Shown here piece after piece: positions 8,527 through 17,688 of a stretch of 64,000 nucleotides of DNA. Source of the DNA: Anaerobaca lacustris (GTDB lineage Bacteria > Planctomycetota > Phycisphaerae > Sedimentisphaerales > Anaerobacaceae); contig NZ_JASCXX010000027.1 of assembly GCF_030012215.1 (NCBI RefSeq), positions 36,153-100,152 of the forward strand, in the 5' to 3' direction. Position numbers and translations under genes: made by a program. How positions within the stretch are numbered: position 1 is the stretch's first letter; each line of letters starts with the position of its first letter. The notes under the pieces were generated by a model. It saw only the letters and a program-made list of their open reading frames with translations. It had not been told where the DNA came from and did no database searches.

Positions 8527-11310
8527 ATGTCGAACAAACTGATCTGTATCATGGCGATGGCGTTTGTGCTTGGATGGTCCGGCGGCCTCATCCGAGCCCA
8601 GGAGAACCAGATCGTCAACAGCGAATTTGATGACGGCCTGACCGGATGGGGTCGGTATGGAGCGACCGGCTTCGATGTGGTCGTGGTACAGAACGCGGGC
8701 CTGTCCGGCGCGAACGCGGTTCTGCTCGACATCACCGACGCCGCCGCAACCGCCAGTATTGGGATTGCCCAGAGCGGCCTGCTCCTGGAGCCGGGAGTGA
8801 CCTATCCCATCGGGTTTACCGCGCGAGCGCAGCAGAGCCGAGAAATGGTGGTTCTGCTCCAGACCAACCTCAACAATGTGAGCTGGCCCACCCAGGTGGA
8901 GCGGAGGGTCAATCTGACGACAACCGCCCAGACCTATGTCATCGAATACACCCACACCGGAGACACCCTGGGCGACGATCCCGGCGAAAGCGTGAATCTC
9001 TACCTGATGCTGAAGGGCGCCTGGTGGCCGATGGTCGGCGACGATCTGAACACAAAGGTATGGATCGACCGGGTCTACTTCGGCGCCGAGCCGCCGCTGC
9101 CGCGACGCGACCTGCCGACGAATCCCGAGCCCGGTGACAGCGCCACCGACGTCTGGCGGGACACGCGCCTGGCTTGGACACCCGGTGCGTTTGCCCAGAG
9201 GCATGACGTCTATTTCGGAACGGTCTTCGAGGACGTCAACGAAGCGAGCCGAGCCAATCCGATGGGCGTGCTTCTCAGCCAGGGGCAAAGTGCCGACACG
9301 TACGATCCGGGTCGCCTTGAACTCGGCCAGACCTACTACTGGCGAATCGACGAGATCAACGCGCCGCCCGACAGCACGGTTGTCCGGGGCCCCGTCTGGA
9401 GCTTCACAGTCGAACCTGCGACCTATCCGATCACTGCGATCACAGCCACCAGCGACGCTGCATCGCCGGATACAAGCGGGCCGGAGAAGACGATCGACGG
9501 CTCCGGCCTCGATGCCAATGACCAGCACTCGACCACCAGTAATGATATGTGGTTGGGCCAGTCGGCCGACGGCGAGCCCGTATGGATTCAGTACGAATTC
9601 GACCGGGTCTACAAGCTCCACGAAATGCTCGTCTGGAACTACAACGTGCAGTTCGAGCTGCTGCTCGGTTTTGGCGTCAAGGATGCCAAAGTCGAGTATT
9701 CCACGGACGGGCTGGACTGGACCTCGCTGGGCGACGTGCAACTGGCCCAGGCCGAGGCTCAGGCCACGTACCGTGCCAACACCACGATCGATTTTGAGGG
9801 CATCGCGGCCCGATACGTCCGGCTGACCGTCCTGGGCGGCTGGGGCATGCTCGGTCAGTATGGGCTCAGTGAAGTGCGCTTCCTCTACAGCCCCGCACAC
9901 GCGACGCGGCCGCTGCCGACCGACGGCACCGCAGACGTAGACGTGGCCACGGCGTTGCGCTGGCGGCCCGGTCGGGACGCCGCGCTGCACCGGGTCTATA
10001 TCGACACCGATCCCGATACCGTCACAGACGGCACAGCACCCGCTGTAACCGTAGGTGACAACCTCTATCGGCCTGATACGGTGGAGTTCGGTGGCACGTA
10101 CTACTGGAGAGTCGATGAGGTCAACGAGGCCGAGCCGATCGCCCTGTGGGAAGGCGACGTCTGGAGCTTCAGCATGCAGCCGCACGCGGTCATCGACGAC
10201 TTCGAGGGCTACACCGACAATCTCGAAGCCGGCGAAGCGATCTTCGACACGTGGCTCGACGGCTGGGTCAACGGCACCGGCTCGACCGTGGGCTATCTCG
10301 ACACCCCGTTTGCCGAGCGCTCGATCATTCACGGCGGCGTGCAGTCCATGCCGCTGGCGTACGACAACACCACTTCGCCCTGGTATTCCGAGGCAGAGCG
10401 AACCTGGGATGCGCCGCAGGACTGGACGGTGTTCGGGGCCGACACGTTGACCGTCCACTTCCGTGGCAATCCACCGGCATTCCTTGAGACCGCCGAAGGC
10501 CACATCGTCATGGGCGCCATCGGAGCGGATATCTGGGGCACGGCCGATCAGTTCCGCTTCGCGTACAAGAGCCTCAACGGCAACGGCTCGATCGTGGCAC
10601 GGGTCGAGAGCATCGCGAACACCTGGCCCTGGGCCAAGGGCGGTGTGATGATCCGCGAGCGCATCGACCCGGGCGCGGCACACGCGATGGTCGTGCTGAC
10701 GCCGGAGAACGGAGTAGCCCTGCAATATCGGCCCACGATGAACGGCCCCAGCTTGAGCGTCGATGAACCCGGTCCGGTCGCGCCGTACTGGGTGAAGCTG
10801 ACCCGCTCGGGCAACACGTTCACGGCCGAACGCAGCGAAGACGGTGTCAACTGGGTCAGCATCACTGCCGATCCGGCCGCCTCGTCGGTGCAGATCTCGA
10901 TGGCCACCAACGTCTATATCGGACTGGCCGTGACCAGCACCAACGCCAACGCCGTCACCGGGGCCGAGTTCTCGGCCGTGGCCACGACGGGGAATGTGAC
11001 CGGCCAGTGGCAGACGGCCTCCATCGGGCGCGAGCAGCCGGAGGGCAACGCCGCCGAGCCGCTCTATGTCGCGGTGGAAGACAACGCCGGAAACACCGCC
11101 GTCGTGCCCCATCCCGACCCGCTGGCGGTCCTGCGGGCCGAATGGCAGGCGTGGCGGATTCCGCTGAGCGAGTTCCACGCGGCCGGCGTGAGGATGAACA
11201 GCGTCAGGACCATGTTTATCGGCGTCGGCGACCGCAACAACCCGACCGCCGGCGGCGCCGGCCTGGTCTACATCGACGACATCCTGTTCGGAAGGCCGGC
11301 GGCGGACTGA
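8527..11310 (+). CDS. Large secreted multidomain surface protein with carbohydrate-binding and discoidin modules
   Basis: 927 residues with a signal peptide (cleavage near IRAQE). Order of parts: CBM4/9-like beta-sandwich (about 27-190, opening NSEFDDGLTGWGRYG); Ig/FN3-like module (about 198-295, TYYWRIDEIN, WSFTVE); F5/8 type C (discoidin) module (about 300-452, WIQYEFDRVYKLHEMLVWNY); second FN3-like module (455-550); a DFEGYTDN jelly-roll module (553-670) interrupted by a DUF1349-like concanavalin-fold insert (about 672-822, SLNGNGSIVARVESI); the jelly-roll then resumes to the end (VYIDDILFG). No catalytic domain is seen. Such proteins bind polysaccharides at the cell surface. It is a paralogue of the next gene, and a terminator follows it. 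Confidence 0.8.
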   Translation: MSNKLICIMAMAFVLGWSGGLIRAQENQIVNSEFDDGLTGWGRYGATGFDVVVVQNAGLSGANAVLLDITDAAATASIGIAQSGLLLEPGVTYPIGFTARAQQSREMVVLLQTNLNNVSWPTQVERRVNLTTTAQTYVIEYTHTGDTLGDDPGESVNLYLMLKGAWWPMVGDDLNTKVWIDRVYFGAEPPLPRRDLPTNPEPGDSATDVWRDTRLAWTPGAFAQRHDVYFGTVFEDVNEASRANPMGVLLSQGQSADTYDPGRLELGQTYYWRIDEINAPPDSTVVRGPVWSFTVEPATYPITAITATSDAASPDTSGPEKTIDGSGLDANDQHSTTSNDMWLGQSADGEPVWIQYEFDRVYKLHEMLVWNYNVQFELLLGFGVKDAKVEYSTDGLDWTSLGDVQLAQAEAQATYRANTTIDFEGIAARYVRLTVLGGWGMLGQYGLSEVRFLYSPAHATRPLPTDGTADVDVATALRWRPGRDAALHRVYIDTDPDTVTDGTAPAVTVGDNLYRPDTVEFGGTYYWRVDEVNEAEPIALWEGDVWSFSMQPHAVIDDFEGYTDNLEAGEAIFDTWLDGWVNGTGSTVGYLDTPFAERSIIHGGVQSMPLAYDNTTSPWYSEAERTWDAPQDWTVFGADTLTVHFRGNPPAFLETAEGHIVMGAIGADIWGTADQFRFAYKSLNGNGSIVARVESIANTWPWAKGGVMIRERIDPGAAHAMVVLTPENGVALQYRPTMNGPSLSVDEPGPVAPYWVKLTRSGNTFTAERSEDGVNWVSITADPAASSVQISMATNVYIGLAVTSTNANAVTGAEFSAVATTGNVTGQWQTASIGREQPEGNAAEPLYVAVEDNAGNTAVVPHPDPLAVLRAEWQAWRIPLSEFHAAGVRMNSVRTMFIGVGDRNNPTAGGAGLVYIDDILFGRPAAD

Positions 11311-11368
11311 GATGACGACCGAGGCCCTGCCACAGGGCAACGGGCCTCTCGCGAACACGACAGCACCC

Positions 11369-11403
11369 AAGGGGCCGCGAGCATTGGCTTGCGGCCCCTT
11401 CTT
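11369..11403 (+). terminator. Intrinsic terminator after the first surface protein
   Basis: Perfect 10-bp stem AAGGGGCCGC / GCGGCCCCTT with a 12-base loop, followed by CTTTC. It lies about 60 bases after the stop codon. Confidence 0.75.
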
Positions 11404-11976
11404 TCGACTGTCATGCGATGCATCGACGAGATCCGGACCTGCCCGCTCTGCCGTGGATTGCGTGCCCTTCCCGCCTGAAGACGAACGTCTTTTGTGCCGA
11501 TAGAGCGCCAGACGTACGTGAAATTGTTGTTGCCTCCGCGGCACGGGTTTGGTATGAATAGAGAGGTCCAGAAGGATGTTTTTTCGGACCTGCCACTGCC
11601 CAGGCGGCCCCGATGGGGGTCAATCGCCTCAGGTCGTCTCAGTGGATTGGTCTCCTTATCGGTCGGCGGGTGCAGTGCCGAGAGCGATGTCTTGCTCGGG
11701 CCGAATCTCAGGCACGGAACATTGAGTCTGCAGGACCTCCGGGTGGTCAAGTCGACCCCATCGACAACCGGAGTGCGGAAGGAACAGGAAGGAGGTAAGT
11801 CCGAGGAGAGTTCACAGTCAGTCAGGTGTGAGGGAGACTCCCCAGTCGGCCCACAGCGAATACGGCGGGCAATTCGATGGCGTCGGACAGTCCGGCGACA
11901 AGAGAATGGTGCGTCGGCGCGTCACCGGGGCCGAGTCTCTCATCCGTCTTCAGCAAGAACTTAGGAGGAAACGAAA
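11404..11976. other. Intergenic region between the two surface-protein genes
   Basis: About 570 bases without a supportable gene. There is a weak promoter-like pair (TTGCCT, 17 bases, TATGAA near 11529-11557) and an AGGAAGGAGG stretch near 11790 not followed by a start codon. The second surface gene has its own AGGAGG just upstream. Confidence 0.35.
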
Positions 11977-14763
11977 ATGAGAAAGATAGCGTTGGCATGT
12001 CTTATCACACTGGCATTGGGCACGACGGCTACGGCTGTTGACATAGCAATTTTCACACGAGCAGGCTGGTGGCCGCAAGCGGCGGCTGACCGTGAAATGC
12101 AGAAGGTCGTTGACAACGTGACGAGGGCCACGGTGCAGTTGTTTGCCCCGGCCGACGAAGCGGCCCTCGCCGATTGGGTGATCGCCCACACAAACAATGG
12201 GGTGGCAGACCTTCTCATTCTGTGTGGCAACTTCCCCAACAGCATCTACCCGGTGGGCAATGCGCAGCCGGACGGGTCCTTGGCGGAATCGTTTCTGGAT
12301 GCCGGCAACACCATCATCAATACCGGCGACTACATCTTCTACGTCGGCAGCACAGGAAACAACGACGCCGGTGGACTGCAGAACATGATGGACCTTCCCG
12401 CCGTCGACATGTGGGGCGACGACGCGATCCCCTGTGTGGTCACGCCCGAAGGTCAGCAGATCACACCGTCGCTGCAGGATATCCCAAGCACCCGCCCCTT
12501 CTTCCTCGAACAGCTCGAAGGCGGCTGGTACCCGGAATTGATTCTCGCCCAGACCGCCGACGGGACGCGAGCCGATCCCGTGATCGTACGCAACGCTGTA
12601 ACCGGCGGTCGCATCGGGATTTTCTTCCAGGTGGCCGATATCCTCACGGAGACGCGCGGCGATGTCATCAGTGAGTGGATCAACAACTGGTATCTTCCCA
12701 CCGCCGCCGCTCCCAAGACGAGCACCGCTCCGTCGCCGGCCAACGACGCCGTCGATGTCCCCCGTGACGTGGTGTTGAGCTGGAAGCCGGCTCCGGACGC
12801 GGCCACGCACGACGTCTACTTCGGCACGTCGTTCGACGACGTCAACGCCGCCAGCCGCAGTAATCCCATGGGTGTGCTCCTCAGTCAGGACCAGACGGGC
12901 ACGACCTTCGACGCGCCCGGTATGCTCGATTTCAGCACGACTTACTACTGGCGCGTCGATGAGGTCAACGGCGCCCCGGACTTCGCAATCTTCAAGGGCC
13001 CCATCTGGAGCTTCACCGCCGAGCCGTTTGCCTATCCGGTGGCCAACATTCTCGCCACCAGCAACGTCGCGTCCGATGACGGCGCCGGGCCCCAGAACAC
13101 GGTCAACGGGTCCGGACTGAACGCCGCCGACCAGCACTCGACCACAAGCACCGACATGTGGCTTGCACGGCCGGCCGCTGGCGAGCCCGTGTGGATTCAG
13201 TACGAGTTCGACGGCGTCTATAAGCTTCACGAGATGCTCGTCTGGAACTACAACGTCCAGTTCGAGCTGATCCTCGGCTTCGGCGTCAAGGACGTCACCG
13301 TCGAGTATTCCGAGAACGGGACCGACTGGACCGTGCTGGGTGACGTGCAGTTGAACCAGGCCACGGCCAGAGACACGTACGCCGCGAACACGACGGTCGA
13401 TCTCCAGGGTGTGGCGGCCCGATTCGTTCGCCTCCACGTCAACAGCGGGTGGGGGATGATGCCTCAGTACGGCCTGAGTGAAGTGCGCTTCCTGTACATT
13501 CCCGTGCAGGCTCGCGAGCCGCAACCGAGCGATGGGGCCGTGGATGTCAGCGTCGACAGCACCCTGGCCTGGAGAGCCGGTCGCGACGCCGTCTCGCACG
13601 AGGTGTACCTCGGCACCGACGCCGACGCGCTGGCGCCGGCGAGCACCGTCAGCGGCAACAGCTATGCACCCGGCGGGCTGAACCTCGCCTCCACGTATTA
13701 CTGGCAGGTCAATGCCGTCCAGGAAACCGAGTCGTGGGACGGTCCCGTCTGGAGCTTCGCCACGCAGGAGTATCTGGTCGTCGAGGACTTCGAGAGCTAC
13801 ACCGATGACATCGACGCCGGCGAGGCCATCTTCGACACCTGGATCGACGGTTGGGTCAACAATACCGGTTCGACAGTCGGCCACCTCGAAACGCCGTTTG
13901 CCGAGCGGAGCATCGTCCACAGCGGTCGCCAGTCCATGCCGCTGTTCTACGACAACGCGACTACTGCCACCTCCGAGGCCGATTACACGCTGTCGGGCAA
14001 TTGGACGCAGTACGGCATCAAGAGTCTGTCACTGTACTTCTACGGCGCCGAGGGCAACACCGGCCAACTGTACGCCAAGATCAACGGGACGAAGATCGCC
14101 TACGACGGTCCGGCCGTCAACCTCGCCCGTCCGTCCTGGCAACTGTGGAGCATCGATCTGTCCCAGGCGGGCAACGTCAGCAACGTCAGCTCGCTGACGA
14201 TCGGCGTCGAGGGCGCGGGGGCCAAGGGCGTCGTGTACGTTGACGACATCCGACTGTATCCCGAGGTTCTTTCGTACATCTCACCCGATATCACCGGCGC
14301 CGGCGACACCGTCCAAGGCGTTCCGAACGACGGCGACTGGCCGGCCGCAGAGACGCCCAATCTGGCGATCGATGACAACGTCAATACGAAGTTTCTGCAC
14401 TTCAAGGGCGTGACGGAGCCGACCGGGATCCGGGTCACCCCGTTGGTGGGTGCGACAATCGTGACGGGTCTGACGCTGACGACGGCCAACGATGCGCCCG
14501 AGCGCGACCCGGCGGCGTTCGAGCTGTACGGCTCGAACGCGAGCATCGATGGGCCGTATACGCTGATCGCCGCCGGCGATGTGGTGGACTTCACCGGCGC
14601 GACGGCCTGGCCTCGCTTGACCAAGAACGCCACGCCCATCGAGTTCAACAGCAGCGTGGCATACCTGCATTACCAGGTGCTGTTCCCGACCGTGCGGAAT
14701 CCCGCCTCGGCCAACAGCATGCAGATCGCCGAGATCGAACTGCTCGGCACTGTCGTTCCGTAG
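11977..14763 (+). CDS. Large secreted multidomain surface protein, paralogue of the preceding one
   Basis: 928 residues with a signal peptide (cleavage near ATAVD). Residues about 21-245 form an alpha/beta domain (VDIAIFTRAGWWPQAAADRE, DLLILCGNFPN, NTIINTGDYIFYVGS) with the look of a glutamine-amidotransferase/ThuA-like fold; no catalytic Cys is obvious, so the fold call is tentative. Then follow an FN3-like module (about 249-345), a discoidin module (352-505) nearly identical in its core to that of the first surface protein, another FN3-like module (508-598), a DFESYTDD jelly-roll (601-760, ending VYVDDIRLY) and a second discoidin-like domain (766-928). Shared core blocks show that the two genes arose by tandem duplication followed by exchange of terminal domains. 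Confidence 0.78.
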   Translation: MRKIALACLITLALGTTATAVDIAIFTRAGWWPQAAADREMQKVVDNVTRATVQLFAPADEAALADWVIAHTNNGVADLLILCGNFPNSIYPVGNAQPDGSLAESFLDAGNTIINTGDYIFYVGSTGNNDAGGLQNMMDLPAVDMWGDDAIPCVVTPEGQQITPSLQDIPSTRPFFLEQLEGGWYPELILAQTADGTRADPVIVRNAVTGGRIGIFFQVADILTETRGDVISEWINNWYLPTAAAPKTSTAPSPANDAVDVPRDVVLSWKPAPDAATHDVYFGTSFDDVNAASRSNPMGVLLSQDQTGTTFDAPGMLDFSTTYYWRVDEVNGAPDFAIFKGPIWSFTAEPFAYPVANILATSNVASDDGAGPQNTVNGSGLNAADQHSTTSTDMWLARPAAGEPVWIQYEFDGVYKLHEMLVWNYNVQFELILGFGVKDVTVEYSENGTDWTVLGDVQLNQATARDTYAANTTVDLQGVAARFVRLHVNSGWGMMPQYGLSEVRFLYIPVQAREPQPSDGAVDVSVDSTLAWRAGRDAVSHEVYLGTDADALAPASTVSGNSYAPGGLNLASTYYWQVNAVQETESWDGPVWSFATQEYLVVEDFESYTDDIDAGEAIFDTWIDGWVNNTGSTVGHLETPFAERSIVHSGRQSMPLFYDNATTATSEADYTLSGNWTQYGIKSLSLYFYGAEGNTGQLYAKINGTKIAYDGPAVNLARPSWQLWSIDLSQAGNVSNVSSLTIGVEGAGAKGVVYVDDIRLYPEVLSYISPDITGAGDTVQGVPNDGDWPAAETPNLAIDDNVNTKFLHFKGVTEPTGIRVTPLVGATIVTGLTLTTANDAPERDPAAFELYGSNASIDGPYTLIAAGDVVDFTGATAWPRLTKNATPIEFNSSVAYLHYQVLFPTVRNPASANSMQIAEIELLGTVVP

Positions 14764-14792
14764 ATTGGGTTCCTGACCCACACGCAGTACGC

Positions 14793-14828
14793 AAGGGGCC
14801 TGCACCGCTATGGCGCAGGCCCCTTTTC
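14793..14828 (+). terminator. Intrinsic terminator after the second surface protein
   Basis: 11-bp stem AAGGGGCCTGC / GCAGGCCCCTT followed by TTCC, about 30 bases after the stop codon. The stem resembles that of the terminator behind the first paralogue, consistent with duplication of the whole transcription unit. Confidence 0.75.
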
Positions 14829-15061
14829 CATTCCTGTCCGCCCGTGTCCATGGGCTACTGCCTCGACGCGCCTGCGCCATGGGTCTATTGCTGACGTCGC
14901 GCGGGAACTTGATGCTCTGCACGATCGTGTTGTCGAAACTCAACGTCGGGTCCGACAGTCCGACGGGCCCTTGATAGGTGCCACCCCCATGCCAGGAAAT
15001 CTCCACACACACATCCGATTCGGCCTCGGATGGAGGGGACCGGGCTTCGATCCGCCACGAG

Positions 15062-16207
15062 TCAGGAGGCAGCAGTCGCGGGGCAGCGGACGCGGAAGGT
15101 GGTGCCGAGGTCGGCTGAACTGGTGAACGAGACGCTGCCCTTGAGGTAGCGCTCGGTCAGCAGCCGGACGCTATACGTGCCCAGACCCCGCCCAAGACCC
15201 TTGGTCGAGAATGACCGCTGGAAGACCTGCAATTGGACCTCACGCGGCATGAAGCCGGCGTTGTGAACCCAGAACTCCGCCGTCCCACCGTCGGCGGTGC
15301 AGCCAACCGTAACGGTCTGGCCCTCGCGGCAAGCCTCGAGCGCGTTCTTGATCAGATTGCACACGACACGCAATAGAAGGACGCGGTCGCTCACGACCGT
15401 TGCGTCCTGCGCCCGCTCGTCGAGGCGAAGCAGACGGCCCTGGGCCACGGGATGGCTGCGATAAAGATCGACGGCCTCCTTCAGCAGGGCCAGCGTGCCG
15501 ACCTCGGCCGGCGCAAGGACCAGTTCGCCGCTTTCGGCTCGAAGCAACGTGCGTTGGGCCCCGATCTCTTCGTTCAGTTCCCGGCACAGGCGACGAATAT
15601 CGTCGAGGTGCCGGCCCCGCTCCTGGGGTCCGGCTTCGTCGAGAAAGCCGATGCACCAGGACAGGCCGCACGCGACGTTGTGGATATCGTGCAGAAAGAT
15701 GCGTTCCAGGGCCTGCCGGCGCTTCTCGTGGCTGATGTCCAGGGCCGCAAAGACCGAGAACGACTCGCCCCCAACCTCCACCGGGCTCGCCCAGACCCGC
15801 AGGTCGAGGGCCTCGCTGCTCTCGCCACGAAGGATGCGACACTCCCGGACCTCCGCCTGCCCCTGCTGGCTGGCCAGGATGGCCCCGACGGCGCCACACG
15901 TGCTGCAGAACTCCGTAGTCCCACAGCCGCCGGGGTCTTTCGAGGCATGGATGCAGCCCAGGGCCTCGCCCGGACGAAGTCCGTAGATTTGATCTCTCCG
16001 CTTGCCTGGATAGGCTAAGTCCATGAAGCGATCGTTGGCGAAGACGATCTGACGCTGGGCATTGAGCACGACCAGCGCGCAAGGCACGACCTCAGGCAGG
16101 ATGCGCAGCAGCATCCGCTCGCTGAACAGGCGAGACTGCCGCCGAACTTCTCCGGCAGCGGCACGCTCTACCAAGGCGGCTCTCGTGGGGTCGGGCTTCA
16201 ATTCCAT
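15062..16207 (-). CDS. PAS-domain sensor histidine kinase with a four-cysteine motif
   Basis: 381 residues, no membrane segment, so cytoplasmic. A PAS domain spans about 30-160 (LVVLNAQRQIVFANDRFMDL). It contains four cysteines at 85, 95, 101 and 104 in the arrangement GC-x9-C-x5-C-x2-C, a possible iron-sulfur or metal site. The phospho-acceptor motif is IFLHDIHN (His173) and the ATPase domain has NLIKNALEA and a G-box near GLGRGLGTYS. The ATG has GAGAG upstream. No response regulator is encoded beside it, so its partner is elsewhere. It is divergent from the stress-protein unit that follows. The ligand or redox role of the cysteines is inferred. Confidence 0.85.
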   Translation of the reverse strand: MELKPDPTRAALVERAAAGEVRRQSRLFSERMLLRILPEVVPCALVVLNAQRQIVFANDRFMDLAYPGKRRDQIYGLRPGEALGCIHASKDPGGCGTTEFCSTCGAVGAILASQQGQAEVRECRILRGESSEALDLRVWASPVEVGGESFSVFAALDISHEKRRQALERIFLHDIHNVACGLSWCIGFLDEAGPQERGRHLDDIRRLCRELNEEIGAQRTLLRAESGELVLAPAEVGTLALLKEAVDLYRSHPVAQGRLLRLDERAQDATVVSDRVLLLRVVCNLIKNALEACREGQTVTVGCTADGGTAEFWVHNAGFMPREVQLQVFQRSFSTKGLGRGLGTYSVRLLTERYLKGSVSFTSSADLGTTFRVRCPATAAS

Positions 16208-16350
16208 CGGTCACTCTCTTCAACCAGGGCTTTCATAATCCCAGAAACGCCGTCGGCGTGCAAGGCCAATTCACCGCGCGTGGCCTTGAAGGGTGCATAC
16301 CATCTCTTTTCGACGGCGGTCTCTTTTTCGGAAGTTCGGAACATTCGCCC

Positions 16351-16380
16351 TTGACATACAGTTTGATATCGTACTATCTT
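16351..16380 (+). promoter_or_regulatory. Promoter with overlapping inverted repeat for the MarR-linked unit
   Basis: TTGACA and TATCTT are 18 bases apart. The imperfect inverted repeat GATATCGTACTATC (16365-16378) overlaps the -10 and could be the operator of the MarR-type regulator encoded downstream. Confidence 0.5.
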
Positions 16381-16467
16381 ATAGCGAACCAATTGGTGTC
16401 GATGGAGGCGTCCGGCGGCAGTCCGGGCGATGATCTGTGTCTACGCACAGAAGAAGGGAGAAGCACG

Positions 16468-16959
16468 ATGGATCAGTCGCGTATGCAGACTTCCAAGGAG
16501 ATTCAGGAGGTGTGCCTGCGTCTGATGGCCGCAGCGCCGGTATGTTATCTGACGACGCTCGATGTCGACGGATTCCCGATAACGACCGCCATGAACAACC
16601 TGCGCTGCGCCAAGGACTTTCCTGCTCTGGCCCCACTGTACGACGAGGCCGAGAATGACTTCCTTGTCTACATCACCACCAACAAGCCGTCGGCCAAGAT
16701 GGCTCGCCTGCGGGCGAATCCGAAGGTCTCCGTCTACTTCTGTGAGCCTGGGCAGTTCATCGGGTTCACGTTGAGCGGCGAGATCGAAATCGTCACCGAT
16801 CAAGCTCGCAAGGACCGCGTCTGGCAGGAGGGCTGGACGATGTATTATCCCGATGACCCTCACGGTTCCGAATACGACATTCTCCGACTCGCCCCGAAAC
16901 TCGTCGGGGGCTGGTGCCGAAATCAGCCGTTCGAGATTCGGATCGCAAAGCCATCGTAG
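16468..16959 (+). CDS. Pyridoxamine 5'-phosphate oxidase-like FMN-binding split-barrel protein
   Basis: 163 residues, similar in length to the general-stress-protein-26 branch of the PPOX superfamily. PVCYLTTLDVDGFPITTAMNN is the typical first strand pair, and LVYITTNKPSAKMARLRANPKVSVYF the second, which normally bind FMN or F420. The ATG is preceded by AGAAGGGAG. The protein lacks the C-terminal motifs of true PdxH, so B6 synthesis is unlikely; a flavin-dependent redox or heme-related role is more probable. It is the first gene of a plus-strand unit with a MarR regulator and sits after a good promoter. Confidence 0.8.
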   Translation: MDQSRMQTSKEIQEVCLRLMAAAPVCYLTTLDVDGFPITTAMNNLRCAKDFPALAPLYDEAENDFLVYITTNKPSAKMARLRANPKVSVYFCEPGQFIGFTLSGEIEIVTDQARKDRVWQEGWTMYYPDDPHGSEYDILRLAPKLVGGWCRNQPFEIRIAKPS

Positions 16960-16990
16960 CTTCAAAGAGATCACAGGGAAAGGAGAGACG

Positions 16991-17428
16991 ATGACTGTGA
17001 AATGCCTTTGGGCATGCCTGCTGAGCACCTTGATCGTGGTGGACACGCGAGGGCACGGCCGATCCACCCTCGGCGAACAGGCGATGACTTACCCCCTGCT
17101 CGCTGACGACATGGCCAGACTGCTGGATGAGCTTGGCACAGGCCCAGTCACCGTTGTGGGCCATAGCGATGGAGGGGTGATCGGCTACATTCTTGCGGCC
17201 AAATACCCGGAGAAGGTTCGCGCCCTCGTCGCCAACGGCGCCAATTTCCGCAAGGCCGGACGCGGAGGACTGACGCCCCAGATCAATGAATGGATCAAAA
17301 CCCTTACGCCCGTGGCAATCGAGCAATGGGGCGACATCCGCCGGCGGTACGAGGGCCTCAACCCCGAGATCGAGGCATTCGCCCCCATCCTCCTGCGATT
17401 TCTGAACCGGGTCCATGACACTCGATAG
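16991..17428 (+). pseudogene. Alpha/beta hydrolase remnant, internally deleted
   Basis: A well-initiated frame (AAAGGAGAG before the ATG) starts with a signal-peptide-like MTVKCLWACLLSTLIV and jumps at once into the middle of an alpha/beta hydrolase, VDTRGHGRSTLG, followed by the nucleophile elbow VVGHSDGG. The N-terminal strands with the oxyanion-hole HG motif (normally some 60-80 residues) are missing. The C-terminus breaks off after the cap region and lacks the usual PTLV-x-GD-x-D and final catalytic His. At 145 residues it is about half the family length. The frame is still open, so the losses look like clean deletions; catalysis is very unlikely. Confidence 0.65.
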
Positions 17429-17445
17429 CCCATTGGGAGATGACG

Positions 17446-17688
17446 ATGGAAAAGCCCTGCCTGAGTAATCCAGATCAGTTTCCGGATGATGAAGTCCTGA
17501 GCGGCTGTCTGGGAAAGGCCAAAGCCGCGTGGGATTCGTTTCTCTCCGTTCTCGTTGAGGGCTCTCCCGCCTTCGCTGCGGAATGGCGCTATTACCGGGA
17601 CGGCAAGAGCTGGCTCTACAAGGTCACGAAGACGGCGGATTTGAGGGCGATCCGAACCCTGATCGACATCAAGGAACAACTGAAATGA
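17446..17688 (+). pseudogene. DUF3788-like protein with an internal deletion
   Basis: 80 residues. The first 53 match the start of DUF3788 proteins (CLSNPDQFPDDEVLSGCLG, EWRYYRDGKSWLYKV). Full-length members are about 140 residues. Here the sequence jumps after KVTK straight to the C-terminal helix (TADLRAIRTLIDIKEQLK), so the central beta-sheet is missing in frame. GGGAG precedes the chosen ATG at six bases; an ATG two codons earlier is too close to it. The stop overlaps the next start codon (ATGA). Like the neighbouring hydrolase remnant it appears shortened by deletion while keeping an open frame. Family assignment is from memory of conserved blocks. Confidence 0.55.

Noticed and set aside
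8377..11544. 1055-codon open frame on the minus strand
   Set aside because: It is the antisense shadow of the first surface-protein gene; the plus-strand product has a signal peptide and recognisable domains, and the shadow has none.
11950..13920. 656-codon minus-strand frame
   Set aside because: Antisense shadow of the second surface-protein gene; GC-rich codon bias keeps the opposite frame open.
14829..15061. Minus-strand coding-like stretch reading through EISWHGGGTYQG after the kinase gene
   Set aside because: It has no start codon with a ribosome site, no known similarity, and runs into the terminator and the antisense of the surface gene.
16198..16392. 64-codon minus-strand frame overlapping the kinase start
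   Set aside because: The overlap looks like coupling, but there is no ribosome site, and it spans the promoter of the divergent unit.
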